DNA of 64,000 nt from Ephydatia muelleri (taxonomy: Eukaryota; Porifera; Demospongiae; Spongillida; Spongillidae). The position numbers were made by a program, and so were the translations under genes. Location of the stretch: the NCBI GenBank assembly GCA_013339895.1, contig JABACO010000001.1, forward strand, positions 12,409,735-12,473,734, given 5' to 3'. The notes beneath the pieces are model-generated. The model was not told where the DNA came from. It worked only from the letters and a program-made list of their open reading frames with translations, and made no database searches. Shown piece by piece: positions 35,978-48,072 of this stretch (position 1 is the stretch's first letter; the number at the start of each line of letters is the position of its first letter).

Positions 35978-36888
35978 GCGGCCAAATTAAACATCACACA
36001 TCGTCTTAGTGGTATGACCGTGCGACGAATATATGGCTTTGTTTGTAGGCTCGTTTGGCTCTGTATAGTTTAAACGCTGACTATTTAGCACATTGCAAGT
36101 CATCGTTTTAGGTTAGTTTTTCATATTCGGCCGCTATTACACACGTGCTTCAGTTGATAAAGATGGTGTATACCGCATCTTATTTTTTGCTCGCAAAGGC
36201 TACAAAGCTCCTTTAATATGTAACCTACTGAAGGCCGAGAATCTATCGTGTACTCACGAAAACGTATTTTTGTTTATGAAGAAGTATGCGGAAACCCACA
36301 GTATTGCTAGAAAGCCGGGCTCAGGGCAGGTGGCTGCAGAAATTAAGGCCTTAGTTGAGCAGCAGATGCATATCGACGACGAAACAACTGCGCACCAACT
36401 CCACCGGCTGTTACAGTCACATGGCTATAAGATAAGCCTTTGCATTGTTCTTCGCTGCAGGAGATCTCTTGGATGGACATTTCGCGATAGCGCATACTGC
36501 CAGCTTGTACGCAATGTTAATAAACAGAAGCGGCGGGAGTGGGCCAAGGCGAATTTAAGGGATGCAATTTTGAAGACATTTTGTGGACTGATGAGTGTCA
36601 GTGTCCAAATGGAGAGCCACAGGCAATTTTGCTGCCGGAAAATTGGAGACGCTCCAAAGCCTAAGCCAAGGCACATGCATGTACAGGTCCTACTTTTCTA
36701 AAAGCATGCACTGTCTGTATCATGCAAGCGCACGATGCAAAGACTAAGACTAAGTCCCATCCGCTAGTTAACACTTTTTAGGTGCCGATATACTGTAGGT
36801 TTTGTTTGTTGAATAGTTTTGGATAGATCGTTCTGCATCGTCGCCAGATTGTAGCACTAAGACGAAGTGTGATGTTTAATTTGACCAC
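35978..36888 (+). mobile_element. Tc1-type transposon, internally truncated
   Basis: Inverted ends GCGGCCAAATTAAACATC (left) and, reverse-complemented, GTGGTCAAATTAAACATC (right), continuing to about 32 bp, are flanked by TA on both sides (35,976-35,977; 36,889-36,890), the Tc1/mariner target. At 911 bp it is shorter than a full element (about 1.3-1.7 kb); the missing portion is the C-terminal half of the transposase. It lies within the intron after ankyrin exon 5, whose own sequence resumes outside. Confidence 0.92.
36162..36701 (+). pseudogene. Tc1 transposase, N-terminal half only, frameshifted
   Basis: An ATG at 36,162 begins MVYTA, after which a frame change leads into RKGYKAPLICNLLKAENLS, the first helix-turn-helix. 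Then come HSIARKPGSGQ (the GRPR-like hook region), ETTAHQLHRLLQSHGY and RRSLGWTFR (second helix-turn-helix and linker). The first catalytic aspartate (WTDEC) is present only in another frame near 36,590. The region with the second aspartate and the final acidic residue is absent. Typical Tc1 transposases are about 340 residues; about 170 remain. Confidence 0.85.
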
Positions 36889-36890
36889 TA

Positions 36891-38230
36891 CTGTACAATA
36901 TATTGGATAAAATTGTGTGATGTGTGGAGTGCTGTTAGTGTGGATAGAAATTTAGAGAGGGGACAATAGTTTAATGAGCATGTATTTTAGGTAACTCTTG
37001 CTACATCTACAGGGTGTATGGAAACCTCTGAAAGTAGGAAACTCAGTATTAAAATAGGTTATTGGTCTTAATTAATGTTCAATACGATCAGCTAAGTAGT
37101 CTAAAATGATACTGGTGTAGTAAATTAAGGTAAGCATTATGGTTAATAACCTAACCAAGTAATGGTCCATTTAGTAAATGTGTGAAATAGCTATGGTTAC
37201 TTGACTTAAATGACTTTTATTTAAAACAATCTATCCCAAATTACATGAAATATGTGTAAGAAGAATGGATGTAGCATGAAATACCACAAATTAATGATGT
37301 AAAACTATTATAAATCTTGAAATATAGGGTACCTCATTTGTTGATCTGGGTTTTGATATTCATTATCTACGTTTTAATACCTTTTGAAATCTGTTCACAT
37401 TTTACTGTTTTTATTGAAATAATGTATTTGAATCTATTGTTAAAACATGACTTCTCTTGATTCTGAAGCCTTATTTAAGTGCACATTATTTGAAATTTCA
37501 ATTTATCTTGTAACTAATTGCACGGCATTATATGTCTCCAGTTATGTGGCAATCTATTAGAGTGGGTGGAGCAGTACAACAGTTAAGAATACCTTGATAA
37601 TTGTGTGCCCGGAATGGATAAACATGTACTCGAAATAACAAAAGTAGTGCACCAGTTTTGGTCACAAAACCCTTCAGAAAAAAACAAACTTTCTCATGAA
37701 CAGATCCAGGTATTATTGTGTACTCATGTCATTGTGAGATGTGAAAAGTGACATTTAGGGACTTTCTCTTCAAGTCCTTCTATGACTGGATCTATTTTCT
37801 TTACACCTGGGGAAATTGCATGTCGGGGGTTCAACTGAAGCTTATCCAGGGTCGCCTTGTTTGATTTTCATGAAGTGTGTGTGTGTGCGTGTCTATGTGA
37901 TGTGTTTGCATATGAGGATCAAAATGAATTACCTAGTTACCTAGGAAGGACGTCAAATGTTGTATATTGTTAGTATGTGTATGAATGAGTATTCCAGCTG
38001 ACTATTAATGTGTTTGGGTTGCAATACACTATGTTGGTGAGTATGTGATTTGGGACAGTGGTAACCATGGAGATGATAATAGAAGCCTAAAATATTTCCC
38101 ATCCCTTTTGTATGCCTCCTCCCCATCTCAACTTCCCTCCCTCACCTACAGGTGTTTATGCGTCCTCTGTGACTATCTTACTGATGCATTGTGTTTTTGT
38201 TCAGCCATCATCATGTGTTCATCTCTTCAG
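36891..38230 (+). other. Intron sequence before ankyrin exon 6
   Basis: 1.3 kb of the repeated intron type (GTAACCATGGAGATGATAATAGAAGC near 38,060 gives the empty-site version of the position hit by the TTAA element at 48,474). No additional exon is recognised. Confidence 0.7.
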
Positions 38231-38329
38231 GATGGACTGTCATCTCTGATGTTGGCATCACGGAATTGCCACCATGTGGTTGTGGATATATTGTTATCAA
38301 CTGGTGCCCAAGTTGATTTACTGAATAAC
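38231..38329 (+). CDS. Ankyrin exon 6 of gene 1
   Basis: 99 bp, acceptor ATCTCTTCAG, donor GTAAGT. It encodes DGLSSLMLASRNCHHVVV then DILLSTGAQVDLLNN. The GH turn has become Cys-His and several helix positions are changed, so this is one of the more diverged repeats. Confidence 0.88.
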
Positions 38330-39844
38330 GTAAGTACTATCAGCCCATTGTGATGTGATATTGTACTGTGGTCTAGACGACCATTGTAGTGGACAGTATG
38401 GAAGGTGTTTACGCTTGTGAGGGTATTTAGTGACATGTATTAGTGATGCGTAGAGTGCTATTAGAATGGATAGGCATTGAGAGAGGGGCCATTGTAGGCA
38501 TTTTATAAGCATCTACTTTTGGTAACTATTTCCAACATGTGCTGGGTGATTTTTGTAATCCTTTGACTGTAAAGTAGGTAGCTCAGTATTCAAATAGATT
38601 ATTGTACTTCAATTAAATTTTAAGTAGTCTAAAAAATACAGTAGTTAAAAAATTATGGTTAAGCATTATGGTTAGTAACCTAACCATGTAATGGTCCATT
38701 TAGTTAAAGTGTGAAATCATTATAGTTACTTGACTTTAATGACATTGATATGAGAAACAATCTTTTCCCCATGTACATGAAATACCTGTTAGAAAAATGG
38801 TGTGGCATGAAATGCTGCAAACTAGTGATGGGAATATTTAGTTATTAAAATCATCACATCTTGATTTAGGTTTTATGTTTATTTTCTACGTTTAAATAAC
38901 TGTTGAAAATCTGTTCAAATTTTACAATTGCTATTGAAAAAATTTATTAAAATGTATAATTGAACACACTTTTATTTGGAGCTACATGTATTTAGTGTGG
39001 TATAGGTACATGACTCACTAGATTTTGATTAATAAAGTATGCACTGCATTGTATCAACCTTATTTAAACGAAAGCATTTATTTACTACTTAACAGGTAAC
39101 TAATTTTAAAGTGGAAGTATATTATACAGAGCCATTGCTAATTATGCGAGATGCAATTAGAGTGGGTGGAGCACTCTGTATTTTACAACAGTGAACAATG
39201 CCACGAAAACCGTGTGCCTTGAATTAAGAGACTTGTACTTGTAATAACCAAATTAATGTACCATTTTTGCTCACAAACCGTTCTCATTAACAGATCAAGG
39301 TACTATTTTGTACTGATAGTCATTGTGGGATGTGATCAGATACATTTAGGGACTCTCCCTTTCTAAGTCCTGCTATGTCTCGATCTATTTGTTCACACTT
39401 GGCACGTTGGTGGTATGTCAGAAGCTTATCCAGGGTTGTCTTGTTTGATTTTTGTGAAATGTGTGTGTGTGTGTCTGTGTTAGTGTGTGTCATTGGAATA
39501 TCAAAATGTATTAATGCTAACCATGTAGTTACCCTGGTCAAATGTTGTGTATTACTAGTACATATATGGATGAGTATTGTATTCATGTGTTAGGGTTGCC
39601 CCATGCAATTCTCTTCGTCCATGATGCTGTGGTGTGTAGAGAGTGCATGATTTGGGACAGTGGTAACCATGGAGATATAATCAGAAGCTTCAGATTATGA
39701 TCATTTATTTCCCATCCCTGTTGCATACCACCTCCCCATCTCAACTTCCTTTCCTCACCTACAGGCGAGTGTGTGTTCTCTGTGAGTATCTTAGTGATGA
39801 GTTGTGTTTCTTGTACAGCCATTATTATGTGTTCATCTCTTCAG

Positions 39845-39943
39845 GATGGACGGTCATCACTGATGATTGCATCTCAGAATGGACACAATCAAGTTGTGAA
39901 GGTACTGCTATCAGCCGGTATTGAAGTTGATTTACAGGATGGG
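39845..39943 (+). CDS. Ankyrin exon 7 of gene 1
   Basis: 99 bp, acceptor ATCTCTTCAG, donor GTAAGT. It encodes DGRSSLMIASQNGHNQVV then KVLLSAGIEVDLQDG. The following intron starts with a block in inverted orientation (39,955-40,105). Confidence 0.9.
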
Positions 39944-39954
39944 GTAAGTATTCT

Positions 39955-40105
39955 TAGGCCCAATACAGATAGCACTCAACACATCCCACAATTGCTAATA
40001 ACTACAAACCTGCACAAGAGTAAACATCACAAATACAATGATGTGCACATATCCTTCTAGTCCACAGTACAGCATCACATCAGGGCACAAGTGACCATAT
40101 GATAG
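39955..40105 (-). repeat. Inverted intron block after ankyrin exon 7
   Basis: Read in reverse complement this segment gives TGACCTTGTG-like wording CACTTGTGCCCTGATGTGAT, then TGTACTGTGGACTAGAAGGA and TATGTGCACATCATTGTA. That is the sequence found in forward orientation just after the donor in the other introns. Here alone it is flipped. Confidence 0.75.
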
Positions 40106-40666
40106 GCATTGTGTGGGGAAAATTCTAGGTATTCTATGAACATCGACAATTGGTAACTATAGTGACAAGTGCAGCGTGCCTCACAATTTTGAAAGCCACT
40201 TTATGTGGGTAACTCAGTATTAAAATAGGTTATTGGACTTCATTAATGTTCTATTTAATAAGCTAAGTAGTCAAAACTACAGTTTAAGTAAAATAAGGTC
40301 AACCATTATGGTTAATAACTTTTGCATCACTCTGGAAAGCAGGTTGATATTATACCCATTTATTGAAACTGTGAAATAACTACGGTTACATGGACTATAT
40401 TGTCATGAATTGAAAAAAGAATCGCATTTCAGTAAAATTAGGAGTAAGCAGGAAATCTAATTAATTTAATTGAATGAAGTGATGAAATCTTGATATACGG
40501 AAAACCTCGCATCTTGATTTGGGTTTTTCAATTTATTTCTTCAACACCATCCCTGTTGCATCCCTCATCCCCAACTCAACTTCCTGGTTTTTTTGTGTCC
40601 CTTGAGAGTATCTTAGTGTTCATCTGTTTTTCTTGTACAGCCATGATCATGTTTTCATCTCCTCAG

Positions 40667-40765
40667 GATGGACAATCATCACTGATGTTTGCATCTCAGA
40701 ATGGACACAATGAGGTTGTGAGTATTTTGTTAACAGATGGTGCCAAAGTTGATTTACAGAATAAG
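40667..40765 (+). CDS. Ankyrin exon 8 of gene 1
   Basis: 99 bp, acceptor ATCTCCTCAG, donor GTAAGT. It encodes DGQSSLMFASQNGHNEVV then SILLTDGAKVDLQNK; the usual SAGA/TAGA is TDGA here. Confidence 0.92.
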
Positions 40766-42072
40766 GTAAGTACTACCAGCCTATCTCAAGACCCTAAGGT
40801 GTCTTGTGCCCTGATGTGATGCTGTAATGTGGGCTAGAAGGATATGTGCATGACATTGTAGTGTAGGTTATGGGAGGTGTTTACAGTTGTATGAGTTTTT
40901 AGTGACATGTATTAGCGTTTGTGTGATGTGTAGAGGGCTATTAGTGTGGATAGACATTGAGAAAGGGGACATTGTACCCGTTCTATGATTAGGTGATTAT
41001 TGTTACATCACAGGGTGTCCCACATTTTTGGAAACCACTGAAATATGAAAATATTAAAATAGTTTATTGGGCATAACTAATGTCAGATACAATCAGCTAA
41101 GTAGTCTTAAAACTACAGTTTAAATAAATTAAGGTTAAGCATAATGGTTAATAATATAACCATGTAATAGTCAATGCATTAAATGAATAACAGTTATATT
41201 AATTTTCTACGTTTCATATTATTTGGGAAATCTGTTCACATTTTATCATTTTATGTTAAACAATGTATTTGAATTTGTAGTTAAATACACTTTTATTTGG
41301 AACTATTAAGTATGGTATATGTATTTGACTTCCCTAGATTTTGAAGAATAAAGCATCATCATAATATTTATTGCATTCCATTAACCTTATTTAAATACAC
41401 ATTACTTGAAATTGCAACTTATCATGTAAATAATTGTACTGAGTTATATGTGTCTAGTTATTTTGCAATCTATTAGAGTGAGTGGAGCACTCTGTATAGT
41501 GTTCAATTGTTAACAATACCATGATAAATGTGTCACCACAATGGATAAACATGTATTCAAAATAACTAAAGTAGTGCACCAGCTTTGGTCACAACACCCA
41601 TCAGAACGAAGCATTATTGCATACTCATTGCCATTGTGAGATGTGAGAAGGGACATTAAGGGACTTTGCCATCAAGACCTCCTATTTCTGGATCTATTTG
41701 TTCGCAATTGGGGAAATTATATTGAGGGTTGTCTTGTTTGATTTTTGTTAAGTATGTGTGTGTCTATGTGTGTGTGATGCGTTGGAAAAGAGGTTCATAA
41801 TCTATCTATGAGCATGTAACAGTTACCTTGGGAAGCAGGCCAGATGTTGTGTATTGCTAGTACATGTATGAATGAGTATTCCAGCTGACTATTTATGTGG
41901 TAGGATGCTCCATGTGTTACATCTTCCTCCATCACTCTGTGGTCTGTGCTGATTGGGATTGTGGTAACCATGGAGATGTAATTAGAAGCTTCAAGTTGTG
42001 ATAAAATAGTTCCCATCCTGTAGCTCGTTTCTTCCCATTTCAACTGCAATGATAATGTGTTCATTTTTTCAG

Positions 42073-42171
42073 GATGGACAGTCATCGCTGATGTTGGCAT
42101 CTCAGAATGGGTGGAATGTGGTTGTGAGGATGTTGTTATCAGCTGGTGCCAAGGTTGATTTACAGAATAAG
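42073..42171 (+). CDS. Ankyrin exon 9 of gene 1
   Basis: 99 bp, acceptor TTTTTTCAG, donor GTAAGC. It encodes DGQSSLMLASQNGWNVVV then RMLLSAGAKVDLQNK. His of the GH turn is Trp. The following intron carries the Tigger/pogo-like transposon. Confidence 0.9.
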
Positions 42172-43657
42172 GTAAGCACTACTCAGCCTACTATGATGAC
42201 TTGTGCCCTGATTTGATGTTGTACTGTGGACTAAAAGGATATGTGCACTCCATTTTGGTGGAGATTATGGGAACTGTTTACACTTGTCTGGATTTGTAGT
42301 GACATGTAGTAGTATTTGTTTTATGTGTAGAGTGCATTACATAGTGAGTGGGGACATTGTAGACGTTCTAAGAGCATCTAATTTTGGTAATTACATTTAC
42401 CTAAAAAATAAAGAACGTTAAGCATTATGGTTCATAACCTAACCATGTAATGGTCCATTTAGTAAAAGTGTGAAGTAACTATGGTTACTTAATTTGAATG
42501 ACTTTGCTATTTAAAACAATGTAATTCCCGGTTACATGATATACGCGTAAGAAAAATGGAGGTATTCGGAAATATTGCAGATACTGCAAATTAACTATAG
42601 TTATTCAACCTAGAAATATGAGGAACCTCATATCTTGATTTGGGTTTTTATGTTTATTTTGTATGTTTAAATATTTAACAGTTGAAAATCTATTTACCAT
42701 TTTTATTGAAACAATTTATTTAAAGGTGTAAACACACTTTATTCAGAACTATCGAAAGCGGTATACTCTGTAGTCTACAACAGTTAACAATACCATGAAA
42801 ATCATGGGGTGCCATGAATGGAGAAACATGTATTTGAAATAACCAAAGTAATGCACCTTTTTTGCTCACAAAACCAAACGAACTTTCTTGTAAACAGATC
42901 CAGGTATTAACGTGTACTCATAGTCATTGTAAGATGTGACGGAGACTTTTAACGACTTTCCCTTCCTAAATCGTTTTACCGTAACCTCGCAATTAGAAGC
43001 TGCGGCTTCTAATCGGTACTAGAAACGCTGTCCGGGCGTTTTTAATACCCTCCACGGAAATAGAAGTTTCGTCCTAACAGCATGCAATTTTACTGTCATG
43101 TTTTGGAAATGCAATCCTCGATAGTCCCTTCATGTGCGCAACCTTCGATCGTTAGTTCAAGATGTAGCCGAGGACGTTCGCGATGCTCTGCATGTATGCA
43201 ATACAACGACAAATGCGGCGTTCCTAAAAAGTAGTTTCGGAACGCTCCAATAGCCTAGACATATAATACAACTCACCTACAAATGACAACCAGGGCAAAC
43301 AGGGGGAGGTAAGCTTCTCGTTATGAGAAAGAGCCCTTCCAAATTACATGGTATCTCCCGCTCATTTGGCGGCAAAAGGGGCTTGGATCCATTAAATTTA
43401 CTTAACGTAACCAATGAATCCGGTCACATGGCCAGCTGAGCCGCTGCATGCGAAATGGCACAATGATCACATGACCAAGTTGTAATAAATAATTGTGGGT
43501 GTATCGGCGTCGACTTCACTGCATGTGAAATCGTAGAGGATTCAATTAGGGTGGAAAGTGTAGTACGAGGACATCATGTTCATAAAGAAATCTGGACCCC
43601 CCGGAACTAGGAGAAGTACTGACGGTGTGCAAGGAGCCGGATAACATACACAACCGA

Positions 43658-43738
43658 CATGCAGTATAGTCTGGCGTAGCCACACCCTCGCCTACGTGTA
43701 TACGCGAGGGTGTGGCTACGCCAGACTACATGCTGTAT
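43658..43738. repeat. Hairpin palindrome inside the Tigger-like element
   Basis: AGTCTGGCGTAGCCACACCCTCGC (shown here only by its ends: AGTCTGGCG...CACCCTCGC, 43,668-43,691) is perfectly inverted at 43,704-43,727, with a 12-bp loop. The outer flanks (ACATGCAGTA / TACATGCTGT) continue the pairing imperfectly. It has no counterpart in the right half of the element, so it is probably a separate small insertion. Confidence 0.85.
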
Positions 43739-44114
43739 GCGTTATGAAGGATGGAGCAATAGTTGGGCGCATGTGCCGCGTGAACTTTCCCGCACGATGG
43801 ACGTATTTATTGAAAAGGGTGGTGTCGTGACATACTGTCACAGGGGGACACAAAAAGGGAAGGGTTTGGAAGTACCGTGTGTCTACTGTTTGGAAGCCAA
43901 GAAAAGACTTATGACGAAAGTGCAGCGATACTTACGTGTGCACAAAATGTAGTGAGTAATATTATCATTGTAAGAGTGATGAGTTTGAAATATTATAAAC
44001 AACACAATGGTCAATGGGAGTCCTTAATGTACACCACCCAGTGTACCATCAATGGTTTGGAAGGAGCCCGACATGTTGCTAGCTGGTGTTCTCTCTTGTT
44101 CCCCTTCAGCCATC

Positions 44115-45099
44115 CTACTGACTATACAGATCCCTGTACGCCACTTTGAATGGAGCATTCCAACTAACATCTGCTGGTTGAACAACCTTGGTGCATCCAG
44201 GTGGTACATAAACTACTATGGAGTTGCTCTGCTGTAGCTGGGGTCTTAACCTTTTGTGTGCTGTGACACTTAAAGAGGTCCCACACAAGAAGCCATTTTC
44301 CAGGCAAAGGTGCACCTTCCCAGATCTTATCCACCCATTCTGACGTTAGATCTTTGTCCATCCACACATTCTTGCTCATTCTAACAATGACGTTAGGTAT
44401 GCTAGCTACATCCTTTGGCATACGTTTCCCTTTAAGACAACAAAGGGTGGTAGTTTTGTACCATCGGCCATAGCTGCCAGGCAAATGGTTATATGCTGTT
44501 TCTCGTGCCCTGTTGTTAAAATTGGCACGGACTTACTGCCTCTTACCAGGCATGTCGGCCCATATGGCTGTCTCGTCCATGTTACCTATACAGTGTTGCG
44601 GTAAGTGATGTCGCTCCCGTATGGTGTTGAATTTCTTAACAAAATTAGCTACCTTTTCCTCCAAGTCCTGGGGCAGGTGTTGTCCTACTGAAGTTTTTTG
44701 CCGTATGACAAATCCCCAGCGCTTCATGAAACGAGCAACCCACCCAGCGCTCGCATGAAACGTTGGATCCGTGATTTCCTCTTTTGCAAAAATGCTAATG
44801 TCTTTCCGCAATACAAGCAGATGCAATTTCCGCAGATGCAGTATTCGCTGTGCAATAGCCTCTTCTTGTACACTATACAAAGGTCTAATCCCACCACCAC
44901 TACATCACTTTCATTTCCCACGTCCTTCAGCACACATTGTCATCAGTTCAGGCTTTTGACGGCACCATTTCCGCACCTGCTTCTCGTCAATCCCAAACTC
45001 CTTGGCAGTCGCACGCATGCTCTGTTGATCCGTATGGCTTACAACAACTAGCTTGTAAGTTGCATCGTAGCACTTTCTCTTTGTATCTCTTGCATCCAT
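44115..45099 (-). pseudogene. Pogo/Tigger-like transposase, multiply frameshifted
   Basis: Pieces in order on the minus strand. From 45,099: an N-terminal psq/CENP-B-type helix-turn-helix (SMRATAKEFGIDEKQVRKW). From about 44,880: a CENP-B-like second DNA-binding segment (FHASAGWVARFMKRWGF) and the first catalytic aspartate in IGNMDETAIWADMPG. From 44,484: TTTLCCLKGKRMPKD, then LLVWDLFKCHST with the second aspartate. In the frame 44,115-44,315: VVYVPPGCTKVVQPADVSWN, which ends in the third acidic position. At least three frame changes separate these, so it is inactive as it stands. Fewer than 350 codons remain. Confidence 0.88.
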
Positions 45100-45730
45100 G
45101 ACAGCAATAGCACATTGTGTCGAGGCCTTGCATGCATTAATACATATTGCAACTTGGTCATGTGATCAGTGTGCCTTTTTGCATGCAGTGTCCTTAGCTA
45201 TGGGACTCGGTCATGTGACCGGACTCATTGGTGACGTTAAGTAAATTTAATGAATCCAAGCCCCTTTTGCCGTCAAATGAGCGGGAGATAACCTGGTAGC
45301 TTGAAAGGGCGCTTTCTCATAACGAGAAGCTTACCTCCCCTTGTTTGGCCTGGTTGTCAATTTTGTACGTGAGTTGTGTTATATGTCTAGGCTATTGGAG
45401 CGTCCCTAAACTAGTTTTTAGGAACGCTGCCTTTGTCATTGTATTGCATACATGCCAAGTGTTGCGAACGTCCTCGGCTACATCTTGAGCTAACAATCGA
45501 AGGTTGCGCACACGAAGGGAACATCGAGGATGGCATTTCCAAAACATGACAGCAAAATTGCATGCCGTTATGACGAAACTTCTATTTCCATGGAGGGTAT
45601 TAAAAACGCCAGGGCAAGCGTTTCTAGTACCGATTAGAAGCCACGGCTTCTAATTGCGAGGTTACGGTAGGTCTGGATCAATTTGTTAATTCAGTTTTGT
45701 ACAGATATGATCATGTGTTCATCTCTTTAG

Positions 45731-45829
45731 GATGGGCGGTCATCGCTGATGTTGGCATCATGGAATGGCCTCCATGAGGTTGTGGAGAAGGTTTTATCAG
45801 CCGGTCCCAATGTTGATTTACAGTGTACA
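45731..45829 (+). CDS. Ankyrin exon 10 of gene 1
   Basis: 99 bp, acceptor ATCTCTTTAG, donor GTAAGT. It encodes DGRSSLMLASWNGLHEVV then EKVLSAGPNVDLQCT. This is the most diverged of the array (Gln to Trp, His to Leu, Gly-Ala to Gly-Pro) but still open and in phase. Confidence 0.88.
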
Positions 45830-47155
45830 GTAAGTGATGTTGACTAGAAAGATATGTGCACACCATGGTAGTGGAGATTATATATGTAGGGGGTGTTCAC
45901 AGTTTGTAGGTTTGTGTGACATGTATTAGTGTTTGTGTGATGTGTAGAGTGCTAATAGTATGAATAGAAAATTTAGAGGACATGGTAGGCGTAACTCAAT
46001 ATTAAAATAGGTTATTGGACTTAATTAGTGTTTAATATAATAAGCTATGTAGTCTAAATAGTACTTAATGAAGGTTATGTATTATGTTAAATAACCTAAC
46101 CATGTAATGGTCCATTTAGTAGAAGTGTGAAATAACTGTTGTTTCCTGACTTGTACTATGTTATTACCTATTATGATAAGAGAAGAAAAATGGAGGTGGG
46201 ATGAAATACATATGCATGCATTCATGCATGATTAGCAGTAATGAGTTCATCAGTTACAGCTCTATGATGCTTGTTGCACTTGTAACCTTATTAGTGCATG
46301 TACATGCAATGTTAATAATGTTTCTTGTCATGAAGAACCCAGTTGAACTCCATTTACTTCACTAATACATCACTACTACATTAGTGCTCCAAGAACAAGA
46401 ATGTGTAGCCCTAATCAGTGTAGTGTATCATGCCAGTTCACTCCCAGTATTGCCGGTTTGTATTATGGGTTGTTGCAACAAAAGATGTATAATGGACACA
46501 TAAATCTGCTTTTACTGCATGGGACCGCATATGTTCAAACATTTTTATGACTATGGGTTACATTTATGTCAGTATTGCACTTGTAAGCATGCACGATGGT
46601 ATTCAAAGTGATTTCGATCAACACAATACAGCTCACAGTTCTGCATGAATGGTGAGGCAGATAATTCTTGATTTGTAAGCATGTATATATTTATGTACTT
46701 GGCATTGAAAGAGTCAAAATCTTGAAATATGGGGGAACCTCAATTCTTGATTTGTTTTTTAATATTTATTTTCTACTTTTAAGTTCCTTTTGATAATCTG
46801 TTCAAAGTTTACCATTGTTATAGAAACAATGCATTTGAATTGGTAGTTAAACAAAGTTTTATGTGCATTTGACTTCCCTAGATTTGCAGAATGAAGTAGT
46901 ATCATAATATTAACTGCATTCTATTGGCCTTATTTAAGTGCGCATTATTTGAAAAATCAACTTATCATGTAACTAATTATATAGAGTTATATGTCTTAGT
47001 TATGTGGCAATCTTAGAGTGGGTGGAGTGCTCTCACATTAGCTAACAATAGTGTGCCCAAAATGGACTCGAAATAACCAAAGTAGTTCACCACAAAACCT
47101 TCAGAAAAAACTAACTTGCTCATCAACTGATCAAGGTATTATTGTGCACTCATTG
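45830..47155 (+). other. Intron sequence after ankyrin exon 10
   Basis: 1.3 kb of AT-rich intron with the recurring intron blocks; no exon recognised. The full intron to exon 11 is 7 kb because of two nested transposons. Confidence 0.65.
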
Positions 47156-48072
47156 CTGTGTCTCCCACAGAAAATAAAAGGAGAGGGGGGGGGGGGGGGG
47201 GCGGGGGGGGGGGAGGAGTTAGGGTAATTGGAGAAGACCCAATCTTTAACTGAAATTAGCATTCCCTCCAAACGTGCAATTCTTTCATGTGCAAATCCAT
47301 TGTAGCCAAAGATCTCGCAATGACTCAAATTTTGTCAAATGAGCAATTTAATTTTTGGTTAAACCGATACAACATTCACAATGCCACTTCAAGAACTTTC
47401 TTCTGGATAGACAAATGCATGCTCAATTCTACCTTCACGAGTGGATACAGCTGCCATTGCATCACGCTGCATTGTAATACCATATAGTTTGCAGTCTGTG
47501 CACTTCTTAACATTGTCTTTTTGCAGAAGAGTGCGTGGGCAACAATAGCAAGCTGCACTGTGACTTCGTGAAGTAGCTATAGAATTTTATTTTTGTCTCA
47601 CATACTTTGCTAAATATGCCTTCACCTTTTTTAAACATAAACCAGGGGTATTGGACCTCCCATCAAGGGTCATCATACCTTATATGATGCTTTGCTGGGT
47701 CTTAGCAGCACTGTAGTAATCACATAGCTTTTGGTCGTAGTTTGTAAAATCTGACAACAGCTGGAAAAGGCTTGTCGCAAACCACCATTAGCTTCACCAA
47801 TCTCCTCAATATGTGCATCCTTTTCGATGCTGGAACGCTTGGAAAAGCATGCTGTAATCGGACGTTTCGCCATTGCTTGCACATGTGGATAACCGCGGTA
47901 ATCTGATTATTACAGATTAGGGAGGTGTGTGTGTGGGGTGGGGCAGCGTACTTAACAACCATGAGTGAGCGGCTCGCACACTCATTTGGGATATTAACAC
48001 TCGCAATAATAACTACATGCGTGATCAAAAAGGGGGGCGCCATCCCACTAACCCCCTTTGGGGGAAACACTG
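47156..48072. mobile_element. Interspersed hAT-like element, copy 2 (full length)
   Basis: It starts CTGTGTCTCCCACAG and ends, reverse-complemented, CAGTGTTTCCCCCAAAG. The flanks CTCATTG (47,149-47,155) and TTCATTG (48,073-48,079) are an imperfect 7-bp duplication. Paralogous introns with the empty site read ACTCATTGCCATTGTGAG (41,628). The 917-bp body has a poly-G tract at 47,187-47,212, no intact transposase, and shares long blocks with 29,347-30,250 and 63,660-64,000. Confidence 0.8.

Larger units (their letters stand above)
42979..45667 (-). mobile_element. Tigger/pogo-like DNA transposon with long inverted repeats
   Basis: 2,689 bp bounded by TA dinucleotides (42,977-42,978; 45,668-45,669). 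The termini CCGTAACCTCGCAATTAGAAG are inverted on both ends, and the inverted similarity continues for about 510 bp (42,979-43,490 against 45,150-45,667), much longer than the TIRs of typical pogo elements. The minus strand between carries a broken transposase. Inside the left half is a 24-bp perfect hairpin (43,658-43,738). The flanking intron reads through cleanly when the element is removed. Confidence 0.92.

Noticed and set aside
36270..36701. Transposase frame starting at 36,270 as an intact 143-residue gene
   Set aside because: The codon at 36,270 is TTG, related Tc1 sequence extends upstream in another frame, and the C-terminus runs out of frame.
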